Assembly (NCBI GenBank): GCA_946122785.1
Contig: CAMGYJ010000008.1
Span: forward strand, 18,749,475-18,813,474
Length of the DNA: 64,000 nucleotides
Source: Linum tenue
Lineage: Eukaryota; Streptophyta; Magnoliopsida; Malpighiales; Linaceae
Reading direction: 5' to 3'
Part shown: positions 22,998 to 35,719 of the stretch, in pieces
Numbering within the stretch: position 1 is the first letter of the stretch
Layout: every line of letters starts with the position of its first letter
Made by a program: the position numbers and the translations under genes
The notes under the pieces: generated by a model
What the model was told of the DNA's origin: nothing
Database searches by the model: none
What the model saw: the letters and a program-made list of their open reading frames with translations, nothing else

Positions 22998-23950
22998 TGA
23001 TATGATCCCAATTGTATCAATCTACAATTCACAATTACTTGCCAAAGAAGTCATCTCAACTCACTTGAAGAATTCTGATTTTTGGCCAAGTGTTGAAACA
23101 GTTTCAGGTAGCCTACTTTGGAAGCTTGTATATCACAAATGGCTCAATGGAAATTGGAGATCAAGGGTTTGTTTTGCAGATAAAGTTGCCATGTTTCCAA
23201 TGATATGCTTCTAGGATCCAGAAGATGTCATTAAGGTTGTTTTCCAAGGCCTCAAAGTTGCTACCTCAAAACTGGAAAACTGCCAGAAAATATTGGCCAA
23301 GTCTGGAAACTGTTTTGTGAAGCTTACTTTGGAGCTTGATTCAAGGAGTATGGATCTGATTCAAGTCCAAAAGCTTCCACAAAATGAAACTAGGTATGTT
23401 TGTGAACAAAGGGAAGGAATTGGATGAAGAATTGGAGTTCGGGAAGGCCTCGAACTAATGGCACGAAGTTAGTACAAAAGCTGCCTTTTGACGGTTTTGC
23501 TGGCAGCTTACTTGTGCTTGAAGAAAGAGAGTTTAAATCCGAATTTTGTATCCTTTTTAGTGTAGACTTTTACCTTAATTGTTTCCTAGTTCTATTAGGT
23601 TGTATTAGGATTATTTGGCTATAAAAAGCCTTTCTTTTCATTGTAAAATAGAAGACTTTGATTAATCGAAAAACAAACCTTTAGTTTTGTGCAAGTTGCG
23701 ACTTGTTTGCGTTTGGTGGATTCCAAGCTTGTGAGCTTTGTATCGATTGAATATTCTCTTCAATCGTGGTCGAGCATCTACCCTTTTATACCATACGAGC
23801 TTTCCCCAGGTGTGGAATTGTCCGTTGATTCCGTTTTATCCCAAGTTCGTATTAAGAGCGCTTCATTCTTGATTCAAGCTCAATCGATTCTTCGATTGAG
23901 TCGTTTACTGCGTTACTTTGATAAAAATACACCCTCAGGGGCGTATTAAG
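22998..23950 (+). mobile_element. LTR of a truncated Gypsy element
   Basis: Arm homology breaks at 22,997, and the new sequence starts TGATATGATCCCAATTG. It ends just before a primer-binding site at 23,951. TATA-like GGCTATAAAAAGCC at about 23,620. The second LTR is missing. The exact ends are uncertain by a few bases, since no TSD can be checked. Confidence 0.6.
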
Positions 23951-23962
23951 TGGTATCAGAGC
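23951..23962 (+). promoter_or_regulatory. Primer-binding site (initiator Met-tRNA type)
   Basis: TGGTATCAGAGC, the classic complement of the 3' end of plant initiator Met-tRNA, placed just after the LTR end. Confidence 0.85.
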
Positions 23963-24111
23963 CCGATTCTACACGAGGGCAAAGGATAAGAAGCAATCAA
24001 TCGTTTCGGTACAAGCAGAATTTAACTTCAAAATAGGGCAGCCCCTGTTCGTCACTTGCGGGTGCTGTTTGTACGAGAATTTCGAAGGAAAATTTTGTTC
24101 TTCGCAGAGAT

Positions 24112-24725
24112 ATGGTGGAGAGCAGCGTAGAGGCAAATAAGATGAAAATTCGTGTCCAAGAGGAGCAGCCAGCAGTCGTCATCAAACATCGTGAGTCCGA
24201 CGAACAAAGAGATCATCTCTTTCATACACGATGCAATATCAATGGCAAGTTAGCTTCGTTGGTGATCGATGGAGGGGGTTGCGCGTATTTGATCAGTGAG
24301 TATATCGTACGAAAGCTTGCATTGAAAACCCAGAAGCATCCTAACCCGTATCATCTCCCTGGCTCAACGAACATGGAGACGTGAAGGTCAACAAACAAGC
24401 GCAAATCGAATTCCAGATTGGTAAGTATTCGGATTTTGTGCTTTGTGACGTAGTTCCAATGCAAGACGTCCATATCTTGCTGGGTAGACCTTGGCGATTC
24501 GATTGAAGGATGTTACATGATGGCTGGGAGAATTCTTATACGTTCAAACACGAAGACAGGAAGATCAAATTGAAGCCTCTATCACCCGATCAAGTTTTTG
24601 ACGATTTGAAGCAGAAGGAGGAGAATAGGAACGAGGGAAAAAGCGTTCAAGCTCAGTTATGGGTACAGAGAAGCATTGGATTCAATTTCATGAGCTTTCA
24701 GAAGCACCAGAAGGCAGTCCCATAG
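24112..24725 (+). pseudogene. Gypsy retrotransposon protease-region remnant
   Basis: From 24,112 the translation shows HTRCNINGKLASLVIDGGGC (aspartic protease motif in the form DGG) and YIVRKLALKTQKHPNPYHL. A shift near 24,365 then leads to GDVKVNKQAQIEF, VLCDVVPMQDVHILLGRPW and a TGA at 24,504, with HDGWENSYTFKHEDRKIKL beyond it. In intact elements this protease matures the Gag-Pol polyprotein. Gag is missing upstream, and no reverse transcriptase follows. Confidence 0.75.
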
Positions 24726-25546
24726 CTTGAACCAGCAGCCTGCAATGAGCTCTGTTTATCCCCTGAAAAAAAGAGTTACGAGGCCAGCAGTCACGCCGAC
24801 GACGAGGAGGCAAAGCTGGAGCTCGACGCAGCCAACTATGCATTGCTGGAGGTGGAAGAAAGGTCGAAGAAGAGAGGAGAGGGTCGGGATCAATCTGACG
24901 ATGGGCGAATCCTCTCGGTGACGAGAGTAGTTGAGCTTCGCGTCCTTGCCGCGAAATAGAGGAAGAGAGAGGGACAATTGGTCGGGCTGATTGGCGAAGC
25001 GTCGAGCCAATCCAACAACGCCGAACCGTTCTCGATGGCTTCAGGAAGCTCTCCCCTTGAACAGAAGCAAACGAATTCTTCTGTTTTGCAGAGTCAAAGT
25101 CGGGCTTAAACACCCCTGCAAACGCTCAAACATGAGCAAAATGCGAGCGAATGGGTTTGCGTGATCGAGCTCGCTTTGATCAAAATTGACAATGCAGGAT
25201 CACTCAATAATGTCCATGGAACGTGTCGAAGTCTCCAATTGGCTCTGAAGAAGCCCCAATCAAAAACGCCCAAATTGAAAAAAATTGGTCAAAAGTTTGA
25301 AGAAGAAAAGAACGAATCGAATGGAGCTATTGGGAGTGAATCGATGGAAACGAAGGCTTTGGAAAAGTTCGTGGAGGTTCAAGGAAGGTGTAAGAGTCTT
25401 CAATTGGACGAGGAGATGGCGGAATCAGAAATCCCCAATTCGTGTTGTGGCTCACCGGAAACGGGGTATCTCCCGCCGGATTCTGGGTTTCGCTCACCGG
25501 AATCTGGAAAATTCAAATCCTCCGGTGGTTCGCGAATTGAAATTGG
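24726..25546 (+). other. Unidentified insert between Gypsy remnant and MITE
   Basis: Not present in the left arm and not recognised. A frame at 25,161-25,610 has two similar blocks (HGTCRSLQLALKK and QGRCKSLQLDEEM) and a PDSGFRSPESGKF repeat, but I see no known domain. It could be retroelement internal DNA or captured host DNA. Its right end is where the right-arm MITE was cut. Confidence 0.35.
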
Positions 25547-25759
25547 AGGTTTAGGGTTCACATTTTGGGATTTTGTGTTGGTGTTCAAAATTGAAGGTTT
25601 AGGGGTTTAGGTAATTGATTGATTAGTTGTGATCCTTTATTATATCATCATATTATACTAGTGTTACCAGTTAAAATTCAACATTTGATGTCTATCGCTA
25701 ACTTTAGAGTTGGATGCATTGAATGCACCCAAAAAAACGAGTGCACCGATGTAGCCACC
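25547..25759. mobile_element. Truncated right-arm copy of the Mutator-type MITE
   Basis: Mirror of 7,090-7,302, ending GTAGCCACC followed by ATATAATAT, the complement of the left arm's target duplication. The other half of the MITE is missing, lost together with the counterpart of 7,303-8,474. From 25,760 to 26,020 the sequence mirrors 6,840-7,089 and holds no gene. Confidence 0.85.
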
Positions 25760-26019
25760 ATATAATATAGATAAGATATATAGTAAATTACTTAACTAGT
25801 TAATTTGATTTGATTGGTTATGAGTGTCTGAAACCAAACCACCTAAACCAAACAAGCTAAAAATTTTAACCAAACCAATTAACCAAAATAACCAAACTAA
25901 ACTATCCATATATTACCGGTTAAAACGGTTACCAGGGTAACCACTTCGTTTAAACACCCCCTACTGACTAGATAGATAGAGTTTGTTGTGTCCTTGCGAC
26001 AAAGATAGAGTTCAATATA

Positions 26020-26710
26020 GATATTACAAGACACTGAGTAACCAGACGCGACAGTAAACAAAAATTCGAACTGTCGATGAAAGGGAATTAGAAGCCACTA
26101 AGTGGGCAGCCCTCTTATACAATCTAGGAGTAAAAGAACAAGAAAAAGAAATGAAGCCATGGGCCGCTAACTGAATCTCCTCCAAGATGTGTTTGCTGGC
26201 GCTGTGAGAAGAATCTTGCTCTCGAACTCACCGGATCAGTGTTTGGCAATCACCACATAAGTTCACAATAAAAAAAATCATGCATTAGACACCAATTAAC
26301 AGCATCTCTTAAGGCCAATAATTCCATTGTGAAAGCATCTGTGATACCTGGATAATGTACCAACTGCAAAATTCAACTCCCCAGATGTTGTGAAAACCAC
26401 AAAGCCAATATCCCCACCCTGGCCTTTCTTCCAAGCCCCATCAAAACATACAAGAATACCTTCATCCGGGCATGTATCTCCACACCAAGGTTAAGTGTTG
26501 GATTGTTCGTCGGATGCCACAAGAGCATCTTGTCTCACCGTCCCTTGCTGCAATGTCCAGGGGGAAGTAGCCGATTCCCATTCTGCCACTTGAGCTCTGA
26601 ATTGCCTAAGAAGAGCAGGACCGCGATATTGAATGCGTTTATGCACCGCCCAACACTAGGACTTCAACACTGGCCAACAAAGAAACACAAAAAATGACAG
26701 GAGAAGTGAC
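26020..26710 (-). pseudogene. Decayed LINE-type RNase H domain (right-arm copy)
   Basis: Mirror copy of 6,141-6,826 with the same RNase H-like motifs and its own small differences (for example in the stretch before ILEEIQLAA, at about 26,200). Non-functional. Confidence 0.7.
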
Positions 26711-29384
26711 TCGTCCCAAATATGACACTAAAAATCCCAATTAAGGCCCAAGTATAAACCTTAATTGGATGCAATATAAGGCAAGTATGTTTAAATGTCA
26801 ACCCGGGCCGGTCCATCTACCCCTACTTCAATTGTTTGAAACATTATCTAGCGGTTGGTTTTTGGTGAAAACTACGATCTAAGGTTAAATTGATTAGGAA
26901 AGTAAATGGGTTTGACTCTAGTTGAGAAGGCTTCACCCAGGTGTTGCTCCCCCTAGCTAACAATCATGATTTGTCGGATCGAATGCTCATCTGTGGTAAA
27001 TGCAACTAGTGAACAAACATCACTCTCTCGGTCGATAAGCCAAGGGAATCCGATTCAAGCTACCAAGGTAGCTCTATTGGCCTATCGACTAAGGATTACC
27101 TACTTCACCCTCGAATTGGAGTTCGGACGGCCAAATTACAACTAACCCAAGGTGCTAGTACGAAATAAGAGGTTTTCCCTAATTCAACCTAATTAGGTTA
27201 CATGAATTGCCCAAGGAAATCTAGCTTTTACCAACCTCTTCAAAAAGGAGATTTAACTCTACCTAGGTTAAAATGGCATAAGACATTGAAATGCACAAAC
27301 ATGCTCAATCATCATGAAAATACCTCATAACCTTGTATTAAAACACACCCACACATCAAACATTCAATCCAGACAACATTCTCATAATTGTAGCTAGAGT
27401 TTACAAACACCTAAGTGAAAAAATGATCTAATCCATGCTAGGAAAAGGGGAAAACACAAGAGAAAAGAAGGAAAACCATCTTGGAGATTGATAACGATGT
27501 ATTTGCACATGTTTACACCCTTATTTCTTATCCGTTTGTGGCTCGTAGTCGTGTATCTTTGGCCTATTTTACACTGGGTTGTGCTATTTTTTCACATTTA
27601 AGGTCTCAAGCGTTGAAGGAAGGGCTAGGCACGAATTTCAGGGCGTTTGGAGGTCTTCAGTGAAGCTGGGGCAAAACACGGGCAGACTACTCCAGAACAC
27701 GGCCGTGTTCACTAAGGGGCACACCAGTACTTTTTAGTGCGCGAGCTGAATCGATGCAAGGAGAAAACATGGGCGCCATTGACAAAAAACACGGTCGTGT
27801 CCCCTGCCCGTGTTATTTATGCCAAGAGCTCTTTGGTGACTGTTGCTGAGGAATCCAAAGCACGGGCGCAGCTGTTCTGAAACACAGTCCTGTCACTCCT
27901 AGGACATGCCCATGTTTTACTCGACGCGAGCATGTACTTCCCCACATGAGGACAGAACACGGGCGGACAAAGTTAAACACGGCCGTGTCCTTGACCGTGT
28001 TTCTCCCAGAATCGAGATAAATGAGGTAGATTCGAGCCAAAGGTGGGAGATTTGACTTTTTAGAGCAAAAACAGAGTCCTAGAGAGAGAAAGTGCGAACA
28101 ACAAACCCTAGGGTTGATTTTGGAGCTGGGTTTCATCAATCAAGCTTGGATTTCATACTTGGAGGGAAGATTGACACCCCAGAGCTGATCATTTCCATCT
28201 TTATGAGTATGAATGCTTTGAATTCTGTTTTCCTCTCTCTCTCTCTCTCTTTCTCTCTCTCTATGGAGTAGACCTTTCTCTCACTTGGGTATGAAGAACC
28301 CTAGTTCCATGTGTTAGGGATCTTGATTGAAATGACTTTTGGATTGAGACATTGTTTGATTATAATCGATTGAGGTGTGTTTATTGAGTCAATTGAATCC
28401 TGATCAACTTCTCTTGATTCCTGCATCAACCTTTGATAGATAGAATCTGAATAGGTTGTTAGAGCTTCTTCAATCGGTAGTAGTGAATTGATTATACAAG
28501 AGTTAATCGATTCACTGCTTTGCACTGGAATCCAATTCTAGTAGTGGAGTTCTGTGTTAATTGCCTCAGTAGACTATCACGGTGACGGCTAGTCGCCTGC
28601 CGGTTAGTCTGTCTGAGAGGGCTTGGTCAGCTTAAGAGATTCCAAGCTACTGTCGGATCTTCCGCAGCTTAATCAACAATAAATCAACCAAAGGAAATTA
28701 CAACTTCGACCTAACTAAGGAGCTAGGGGATTCAGTCCCGAGTGACTCTTCTCTTGCTTTTGAAAACCGAACAATTTCCTGCTTTCTTACTGCTTTTTCT
28801 TCCAATCACTCTCACTAAACCGAGTCCCTCTAGATAATAGCTACTCGCGGAATAGGCTATGTATTTTCATATGTGGTTATGTATTTTTCGAGTCGGGGCA
28901 CGAATGTGGTTTGGTTGTTTGAAATCGTGATTTTGAGATTGTACAGAGGCAGCCTCAACAGTAAAAACACGGGCGCCTGGGGTTGAAAACACGGCCGTGT
29001 TTCTTCCCCTGTCCGCCCGTGTTTTGCCATTAACACTGCACAACCTCGCACTAAAAAACACGGGCGCCATGGGTTGAAAACAAGGTCGTGTTTTGATCCC
29101 TGTCCACCCGTGTTTTGAAATAAGGGAGAAAAACGCCTCGGACTGGTCTGGTCCCCTTCCAGTCTCCTGCTCTTGACTGGTCTGCCTTCCAGTCACCATT
29201 CCCGCTCATCATTTCCTGGTAACATCGTTCCCCTTCCCTCTGCTCCATTGAGGGCAATGTCGAACTTAAGTGTGTGTGCGTGTTGGGGGGGGGGTGCTTT
29301 GTCTTTATTGGAACGTATATGTGTATGCTTGGAGCCTAGTCCGGTGTCCAAATCTCGAGATTTGAGGGCTCCAAGCACTGATGT
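26711..29384 (+). mobile_element. Gypsy (Athila-like) LTR and noncoding internal DNA, right arm
   Basis: 26,711-27,488 mirrors 5,529-6,140. The LTR begins TGATAACGATGTATTTGCAC at 27,489 and runs to about 28,857. 28,858-29,384 is internal-type DNA with a (GT)n/(G)11 run at 29,268-29,295. The LINE at 29,397 is inserted here, and the same element resumes at 37,398. There is no gag or pol, so it is a deletion derivative. Confidence 0.7.
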
Positions 29385-29680
29385 TTGCATGATCATTTTT
29401 TTATGAAGGTGATAACTGCATTAAATTAAAGTAAAAAGAAGAGTCTGAAGGCCACACAAGAGGTGCAGCCCACCAACCCAACAGGTCCAACGACAACGGT
29501 TTAAAATGTGGGAAAACAACCCACAACCAAAAAGAAAAAACAACAGGCAGAAAGAAAGAAACAGACTAAGTCGGCATGGCGACCCTAGACCATCCCCTGA
29601 AACAATCCCAAAACCATCCGAGAGCACACCAAAAAATGGCAGAACGAAAAACAAGTCACAAAGCATAAGGAGACCACAGG

Positions 29681-32422
29681 TCATCGAGATCTTAAGCTCG
29701 CCATCCACTCCCATCCTTGCTCCCTACAAATCTTGCCATGAGCAACCAACCTATCCAAAATTAAGGCAATGGACTTCTGGAAAACGGAATCAGGGTCGAG
29801 ACATTGATCTCTAAATATGCGCTGGTTTCTTTCATTCCAAACCTGCCAACAAATCACATGGAGATCACCATAAATAACCCAATCCTTCAAATTATCCGGA
29901 TTTTGGCTATTCCATCTCCTAATGGTTGTTAAGATGTCGCCACCGGGAGGGGTGAGATTGCTGCAGCTGCTACCAACCGCGCTCCAAATTTGCTTGGTGT
30001 AGGCACAGTCAATGAACAAGTGATTGACGGTTTCCTCCGCTCTATGGCACAAGGAGCATCTATTGGCCAGGGACCATCCTCTCCTCTAAAGATTGTCCAA
30101 GGTATGAATTTTCTTGTGCGCCACCAGCCACATGAAAGCTCGAATCTTGGGAGGGACATCACTACGCCAAACAGAATCATCCGGGAAATCAAGCATGCCA
30201 GGGCAGCTTCTGCTAATGAAATGCCTGTACAAAAGATGGACACAGAGCACACAGTCTGGATTTGCATACCAGACCAACTTACTTGGCCCGAAGGGGACCA
30301 GATTAGGAACAACAGAATTAATAAGATTATAAAAGTTGGATCTCTCACTCTCGGCTCCCCCTCTCAAAGGAATATTAAGTTCAATGTTCCAATCTGTATG
30401 CGTACTTGTGGTGTTAGCGAGGTCTGAAACCCAGGCATCAGGCATGGCAGCAGCGGCAGCGACTCTTGGGAAAGTTTCAGCTAAAATCGGGTTTGGAACC
30501 CAACAGTCCCTCCAAAACGACACCCAAGCACCACTCCCCGGATCGATATGACAGACCTTCCAAAAAGACTCATATTCTTTCGTAATATTGGCCCAAACCG
30601 ACCCTACATATCCACTCCTGCATCTTTTGCTCTGCCAATCAGATTCATACGGGTATTTCTTGGAGATTAACTCTCGCCACCAACTTCCTCTATCGTTAGC
30701 ATATTTCCACAACCATTTAGATAGGAGTGCCTTATTAAAGCAGCTTAAATCTTTGACTCCGAGCCCCCAATCTCCTTCAGAGCCTTGCAAAGTTCCCATT
30801 TAACAAGCGGTATCTTACGCTCTTCCCTCGCCCCACACCAAATAAACCTTCTCTGAATTATTTCCATTTTCTGCACTGCTCCTCTAGGAGCATGAAACAA
30901 TGAGAAGTAATAGACCGGTTGACTCGACAAGACTTCATTGTTCAGAACCAAACGAACCCCAAGCGAGAGATAATGTCCTTTCCATTCTGCAAGGCGCTTT
31001 TTGAATTTCTCTATAATTGGATCCCATATAGCACTCAAGTTGACCTTAGCCCCGAGAGGGAACCCTAGGTATTTCGTGGCATCTCTTGTCCAATCACACC
31101 CAAAAACAGCAGCGAAATATTCTGGATTTGGGACATCACCAACAGCAATCATAACCGATTTCTCAAGATTAATCTTGAGGCCTGTGATAGCTTGGAAACA
31201 GACAAGATTAGCAAGGATATTCAGAACTTGTTCCATGGATGCATCGCAAAGGATCAAAGTGTCATCAGCGAACAACATATGAGTGACCTCCCCAAACCCA
31301 CTTAACTCATCCATACAGAATCCCCTCAATTTTCCCTCCTCATTAAGCTTGGACAGCATAAACGAGAGAACCTCCATAATTAGCACGAACAATCCCGGCG
31401 ATAGCGGGTCCCCCTAACGAAGACCCTTCTCCGTTTTAAAGAACCCTTTGGCTTCTCCGTTAATAATTGTTGAGATAACCAGCAAGCACATTGTCCCACG
31501 AATCCACTCACACCATTTCCTTGGGAGACCCAAAGCCGAGAGGACTTTAAATAGACAACTCCAACTCACACTGTCGAATGCCCGCTCGATATCAAGCTTG
31601 AACATTAATCTTGGTTACTGTCTTTTCTTTCTTCTGTCCAGGAGCTCAAAGGCTATGAGGTCGGCCTCCGAGATCTGCCTACCATGAACCGAAGCTTGCT
31701 GGGATGGAGAAACCAGTTTCGGGAGCACCAAACGGAGCCTTCGAGCCAATATCTTACTGATAAGTTTGTTCAGACTCCCCATCAAGCTTATGGGCCTAAG
31801 GTTCTTGATGTCCTCAACCGCATCTCTCTTAGGGACTAGGCACAAGAAAGAATGTGTGGCGCACAGCGGTAAAGTGCCCGAATTGTGGAACTCAAGCAAA
31901 GCATTCTGGATCTCGATACGAATAGAGGGCCAGCACTTCTTATAGAAGTCCCCCAAAAAGCCGTCAGGACCCGGTGCTTCCCACCCATCATTATCTCTAA
32001 GACTCACCCAAGCTTCAGTTTATGAGAAAATCATAACAAGAGTATTAGCTTCAGCATTACTCAACATGTTCTCCCCAAAATCCCCCGGGAAAGGACGCTT
32101 AGCAACAGCTTCTTTGAAGAAAGATATATAAAAATCAACCACCCCTTTAGCCAAGTCCTCCCTGCCTTTAAACCTCACACCTTGAATGTTTATGCATTCA
32201 ACCATATTAAACTTCTTCTTAAAATTAGCCATCACGTGGAAAAACCAGGTATTATCATCCCCAAACTTCAGCCAGTGTTCCTTCGCTTTCTGCCTCCAAA
32301 AGATTTCCTGAAGAAAAAGAAGTCTGCTCAACTCCATCTTTACCCCTGTCGATCCATTACCTCATTATTATTCAAGATTCTAGATTCCTCAGTCGAGTCC
32401 AAATCCTTAATCCTAGACAACA
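29681..32422 (-). pseudogene. LINE ORF2, reverse transcriptase to zinc-finger part
   Basis: In order on the minus strand: linker (SRLLFLQEIFWRQKAKEHWL), the start of RT (GPDGFLGDFYKKCWPSI; LVPKRDAVEDIKNLRPISLM), FKLDIERAFDSVSW, HMLFADDTLIL (catalytic FADD), KYLGFPLGAKV, and the zf-RVT region (SLCHRAEETVNHLFIDCAYT). The reading frame changes several times, for example near 32,015, 31,610, 31,400, 30,750 and 30,085, with stops. The parent enzyme primes reverse transcription at a nicked target. Confidence 0.85.
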
Positions 32423-34075
32423 TCTACACATAATATAATACACCGAAGGGAAAAACCGGAGCCCCATTTCAAATTTCCTGCAACGAGAGTGAAAGTAGGG
32501 AGGACATTTTGGTCTTCACAATTACTTTTTTAATTCATTAAAAAGACACGTATTGGGATTCGAACCATGACCATTTTAAAGAAAAGCAAGGATCATAACC
32601 AATCACATTAAGTACATTTGTTGTATCTTTTTAAATTAAAAATATATAATAGCAGGGAGGAAAAAACCCTTCCCCCATTTCAAATTTCCTGCTCCAGGAG
32701 CGTTTGTAGGAAAGTTAGAATAGGGAGTGTCAACTTTTTTCTCTTTCCTCTGTGGAACGGGCCAACTTACCGTACACATGCTGATTTAAACGGGTCCAGG
32801 AGTGTCAATTTTTTTCTTTAAGCCCTTTTATTTCTCCGTGGTGATAAAATATATATGAAAAGACAAAAACAATACTCCTTTTTATTGCTAAAAATAAAGA
32901 ATTTAACAATAAACTAATGCATGATATCTAATGGGCTAACCGCTATCCATAAAATAAAATAGTTGAATGGGTCTGACCTACACGGGATTTGGCCATCAAG
33001 TAAAACAAATGAACATCATTGGCTTGCCATTCTAAAACAAGCTATTTTCTCTGGCATAATATATATTATGCTATTATTATATCTTAGTGGCTAAAATATA
33101 ATGTATTTTAAAGTTATTCAATGGTTCAACCTCGACCAACCTAATTAGTCCAATTTTTATCATTTCAAATATATATTATGTAATTATTTGATATCATAAT
33201 GATCAAATTATATTGTATTTTATAGGCAATCGTTTAGTATTTATTAGTAAAAAACTAAATAAAACGATCTATTTGGTTATTTTAAACATTAAAACGATCC
33301 TAAATATTTTCAGTTCCTTTTGAATTTTTATGGTTTTATTCCCGAATAAGTGATGTGTAAATGGCGAATTGCAGTCATCTCTTTTCTTTCACTATTTTTT
33401 ATTTTCAAATAGAAAGTTTAAAAGTAAAGAATAATTAGAATTTGGCATGGGTCGGTCAAACAGGCTGAATTTCAAGTTTTGGCCCATTTTGATCAAGTCT
33501 AATTTATAATCACATGGTTCCCTGATACCCGATAAAAATCTCAATCCAAACCAGTTTGGCAGGTGAGTCCGTGTTTACCACCATTTTCTAGGGATACGAC
33601 AACGGCGGTTCCTATCCCAAATCGTGTTGTTCGTTATTGATTTCCTTAGATTTTATCATGGCCTAACAAAAACCAAAAAGCACAATGACGACAAGATGAA
33701 AGTTTTATAAAGCAAATTAATCGACCAACGGGCCGAGTAAAAGCTAGCAACGATTGTGAGATGCTCATTTCCCGAAAACCGACGGGATAGGCGATTTTTT
33801 ATTCAATTTTCTGGAATTCGGTTTCTATAAAACTTACTCCACCTCATCATATTACCAGAAACAATATTGTTTCACAAGGTAACATGTACTTGATTTTGGT
33901 TCATAAGGCCAATTTTAGATTTATTGCATCATTCATGTCTCTTTCCTGCTAAAATTCACTATTTTTATCACGTGTTTCCCAAAAAAAACTATACAACAAT
34001 AAGCTATACACCCCATTACATTATCAAATTTCATACCTCACCTTCCTCTAGCCAACTGGCCGGGGCCCACACTAG
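32423..34075 (+). mobile_element. Helitron, 1,653 bp, inserted in LINE ORF2
   Basis: It starts TCTACACATAATATAATACA at 32,423 and ends GGCCGGGGCCCACACTAG at 34,075, flanked by A on the left and T on the right. Removing it joins the LINE ORF2 frame smoothly (INTHIEA then MLSRIKDL), so both ends are supported by the host sequence. No target duplication, as expected. A second Helitron-like end (GGGCCGAGTAAAAGCTAG, 33,747) lies inside. The element is non-autonomous with no protein; AT-rich throughout. Confidence 0.92.
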
Positions 34076-35002
34076 TTGCCTCAATATGGGTGTTAATATT
34101 ACCGAAGACAATTATATTCCAATCCTTGAGGAGGCCATTAAGGTTCTGCAATCTCTTGCACCACCGAAATGCTGCCCCTCTACCAGTAATATCAATCCTC
34201 ATCCACGTTTCCATTTCCACAAAGAACCTCTCGTCATGTAGCCACATGTTTTCAAATTTTTGTGGTCTTTTGACTCTCCATGAATCCCCCCCCCCCCCCA
34301 TCTAATAAGAAGTGAGTTATGGTCCGATTCAACACGCTCAAGAGCCATCAGAGAGCAATTAGGGAACAAATTGTCGAAACCCGAGGAAATAAAGACTCCA
34401 TCGATACGAGAAAGTGAATTAGACACATCACCCCTACACCAAGTAAACAAACTCCCACGGAGAGGAAGTTCGATAAGAGCATTACTATCAATACAATGGT
34501 TGAATTCCCCCATCAGATTAACATTCCGGCGAGCCCCTTTGTAGTCCTCATGATTACGCACAAGGTTGAAATCTCCAGCAATACACAGTGGAGCCTCAGT
34601 GGACAAACAAAGGTCATGAATTTCTCAGATGAAGCCCAGTTTATCCTCTCTATCTTGCGAACCATAAACCACAGCAAGAGACCAGATTTTCAATGTGCTC
34701 AGATCTTGAAGATTGATAATAAGATAAAAGGTCCTAATTCTAGTGGATAGGGCTTGAAAGTAGTTTTTATCCCAATGGATAGCGATTCCCCCTGCACTGT
34801 TAGCAGCATTCTTGATTGCCCATCCCATGTCCCTGCTTCCACTAACATCCGAAATAAGCTCGTCATTGCACTGATTCCACTTGGTTTCAACAAGACCCAC
34901 AATACTTGCCTTCCTTCTAGCAAGTATTCTTTTAACCCTTCCCCTCTTACCAAGACCCCTTAGACCTCTAACATTCCACACAATAATAGACTGATTCATC
35001 AT
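34076..35002 (-). pseudogene. LINE ORF2, endonuclease part
   Basis: Starts MNQSIIVWNVRGL at 34,999-35,002. It continues with VGLVETKWNQ and, after a frameshift near 34,615, with LCIAGDFNLVRNHEDYKG and SRIDGVFISSGFDN and LERVESDHNSLL: the apurinic endonuclease-like domain (N, E, D...N, SDH motifs). The parent domain nicks target DNA. It ends at the Helitron and continues past it at 32,422. Confidence 0.85.
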
Positions 35003-35719
35003 ACCTTAGGGGTAGAACCTTCCTCTGCCCTCCTCTTGCTTCTTCTGGACCCGGTCATTGGGGCTTCTACAAGCCCTAACCTGCGCTTTTCCATTTCTAA
35101 TTTCGACTTGGGTGGTCGCACTCTCGATAATCCTCTAAACTTCTGCCTGACCATCCCTCATGCTCCAGGTTGAACATGGAACCCAATTCACGACTTCTAA
35201 CAATTAGAGTGTGTCCACGTCGAACGGGAGCTCTTCCAACCGCCATTTCATTCCTTGACTATCCGGGACGCAAGATGGAGATGGTAGTTCGGAGTCCGTC
35301 TCGGCAAGCAGGGTGATGAATACGGTTGGTGGTGGGGAGTTGGGAGGGCTGGCAACCAATTGGGATTGGGTTGAAATTATAAGGGGGGCGGCTCACAGGG
35401 GGTTTGGGAATGGTTTACAGGGGAAGAGGCAGAGAGAATGATGCAAGGGGTTGAAAGTAGGGAATCAGAATCAAAGTTGGGTGCAGGAAAGGGGTGGGCG
35501 TCATTCCAGAAAGGGCTTAAGGCTTGGGATGAGGCATGGATTGAAATGGGTTTAGCTATTAAGGGTGGGAAGGAAAAGGAGAGGGCTCTACGGGAATTTG
35601 AGGAGAGGGTGATCATGGGGAAAAGGGGAATAGAAGACATCTGCGTCAGATTGACCGAGGATAGCCAGCTAAAGAGTTGGTGGTTAGGTATTGGGTATGG
35701 GATTGGGTTTAGGATGAAT

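Larger units (their letters stand above)
15459..29551. repeat. Right arm of the large imperfect palindrome
   Basis: Reverse complement of 3,475-11,662, enlarged by a CACTA element (18,629-22,952) and with a truncated Gypsy element (22,998-25,546) in place of the sequence at 7,303-8,474. The outer end at 29,551 lies 155 bp inside a LINE that continues to 37,385 on this side only. Confidence 0.9.
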
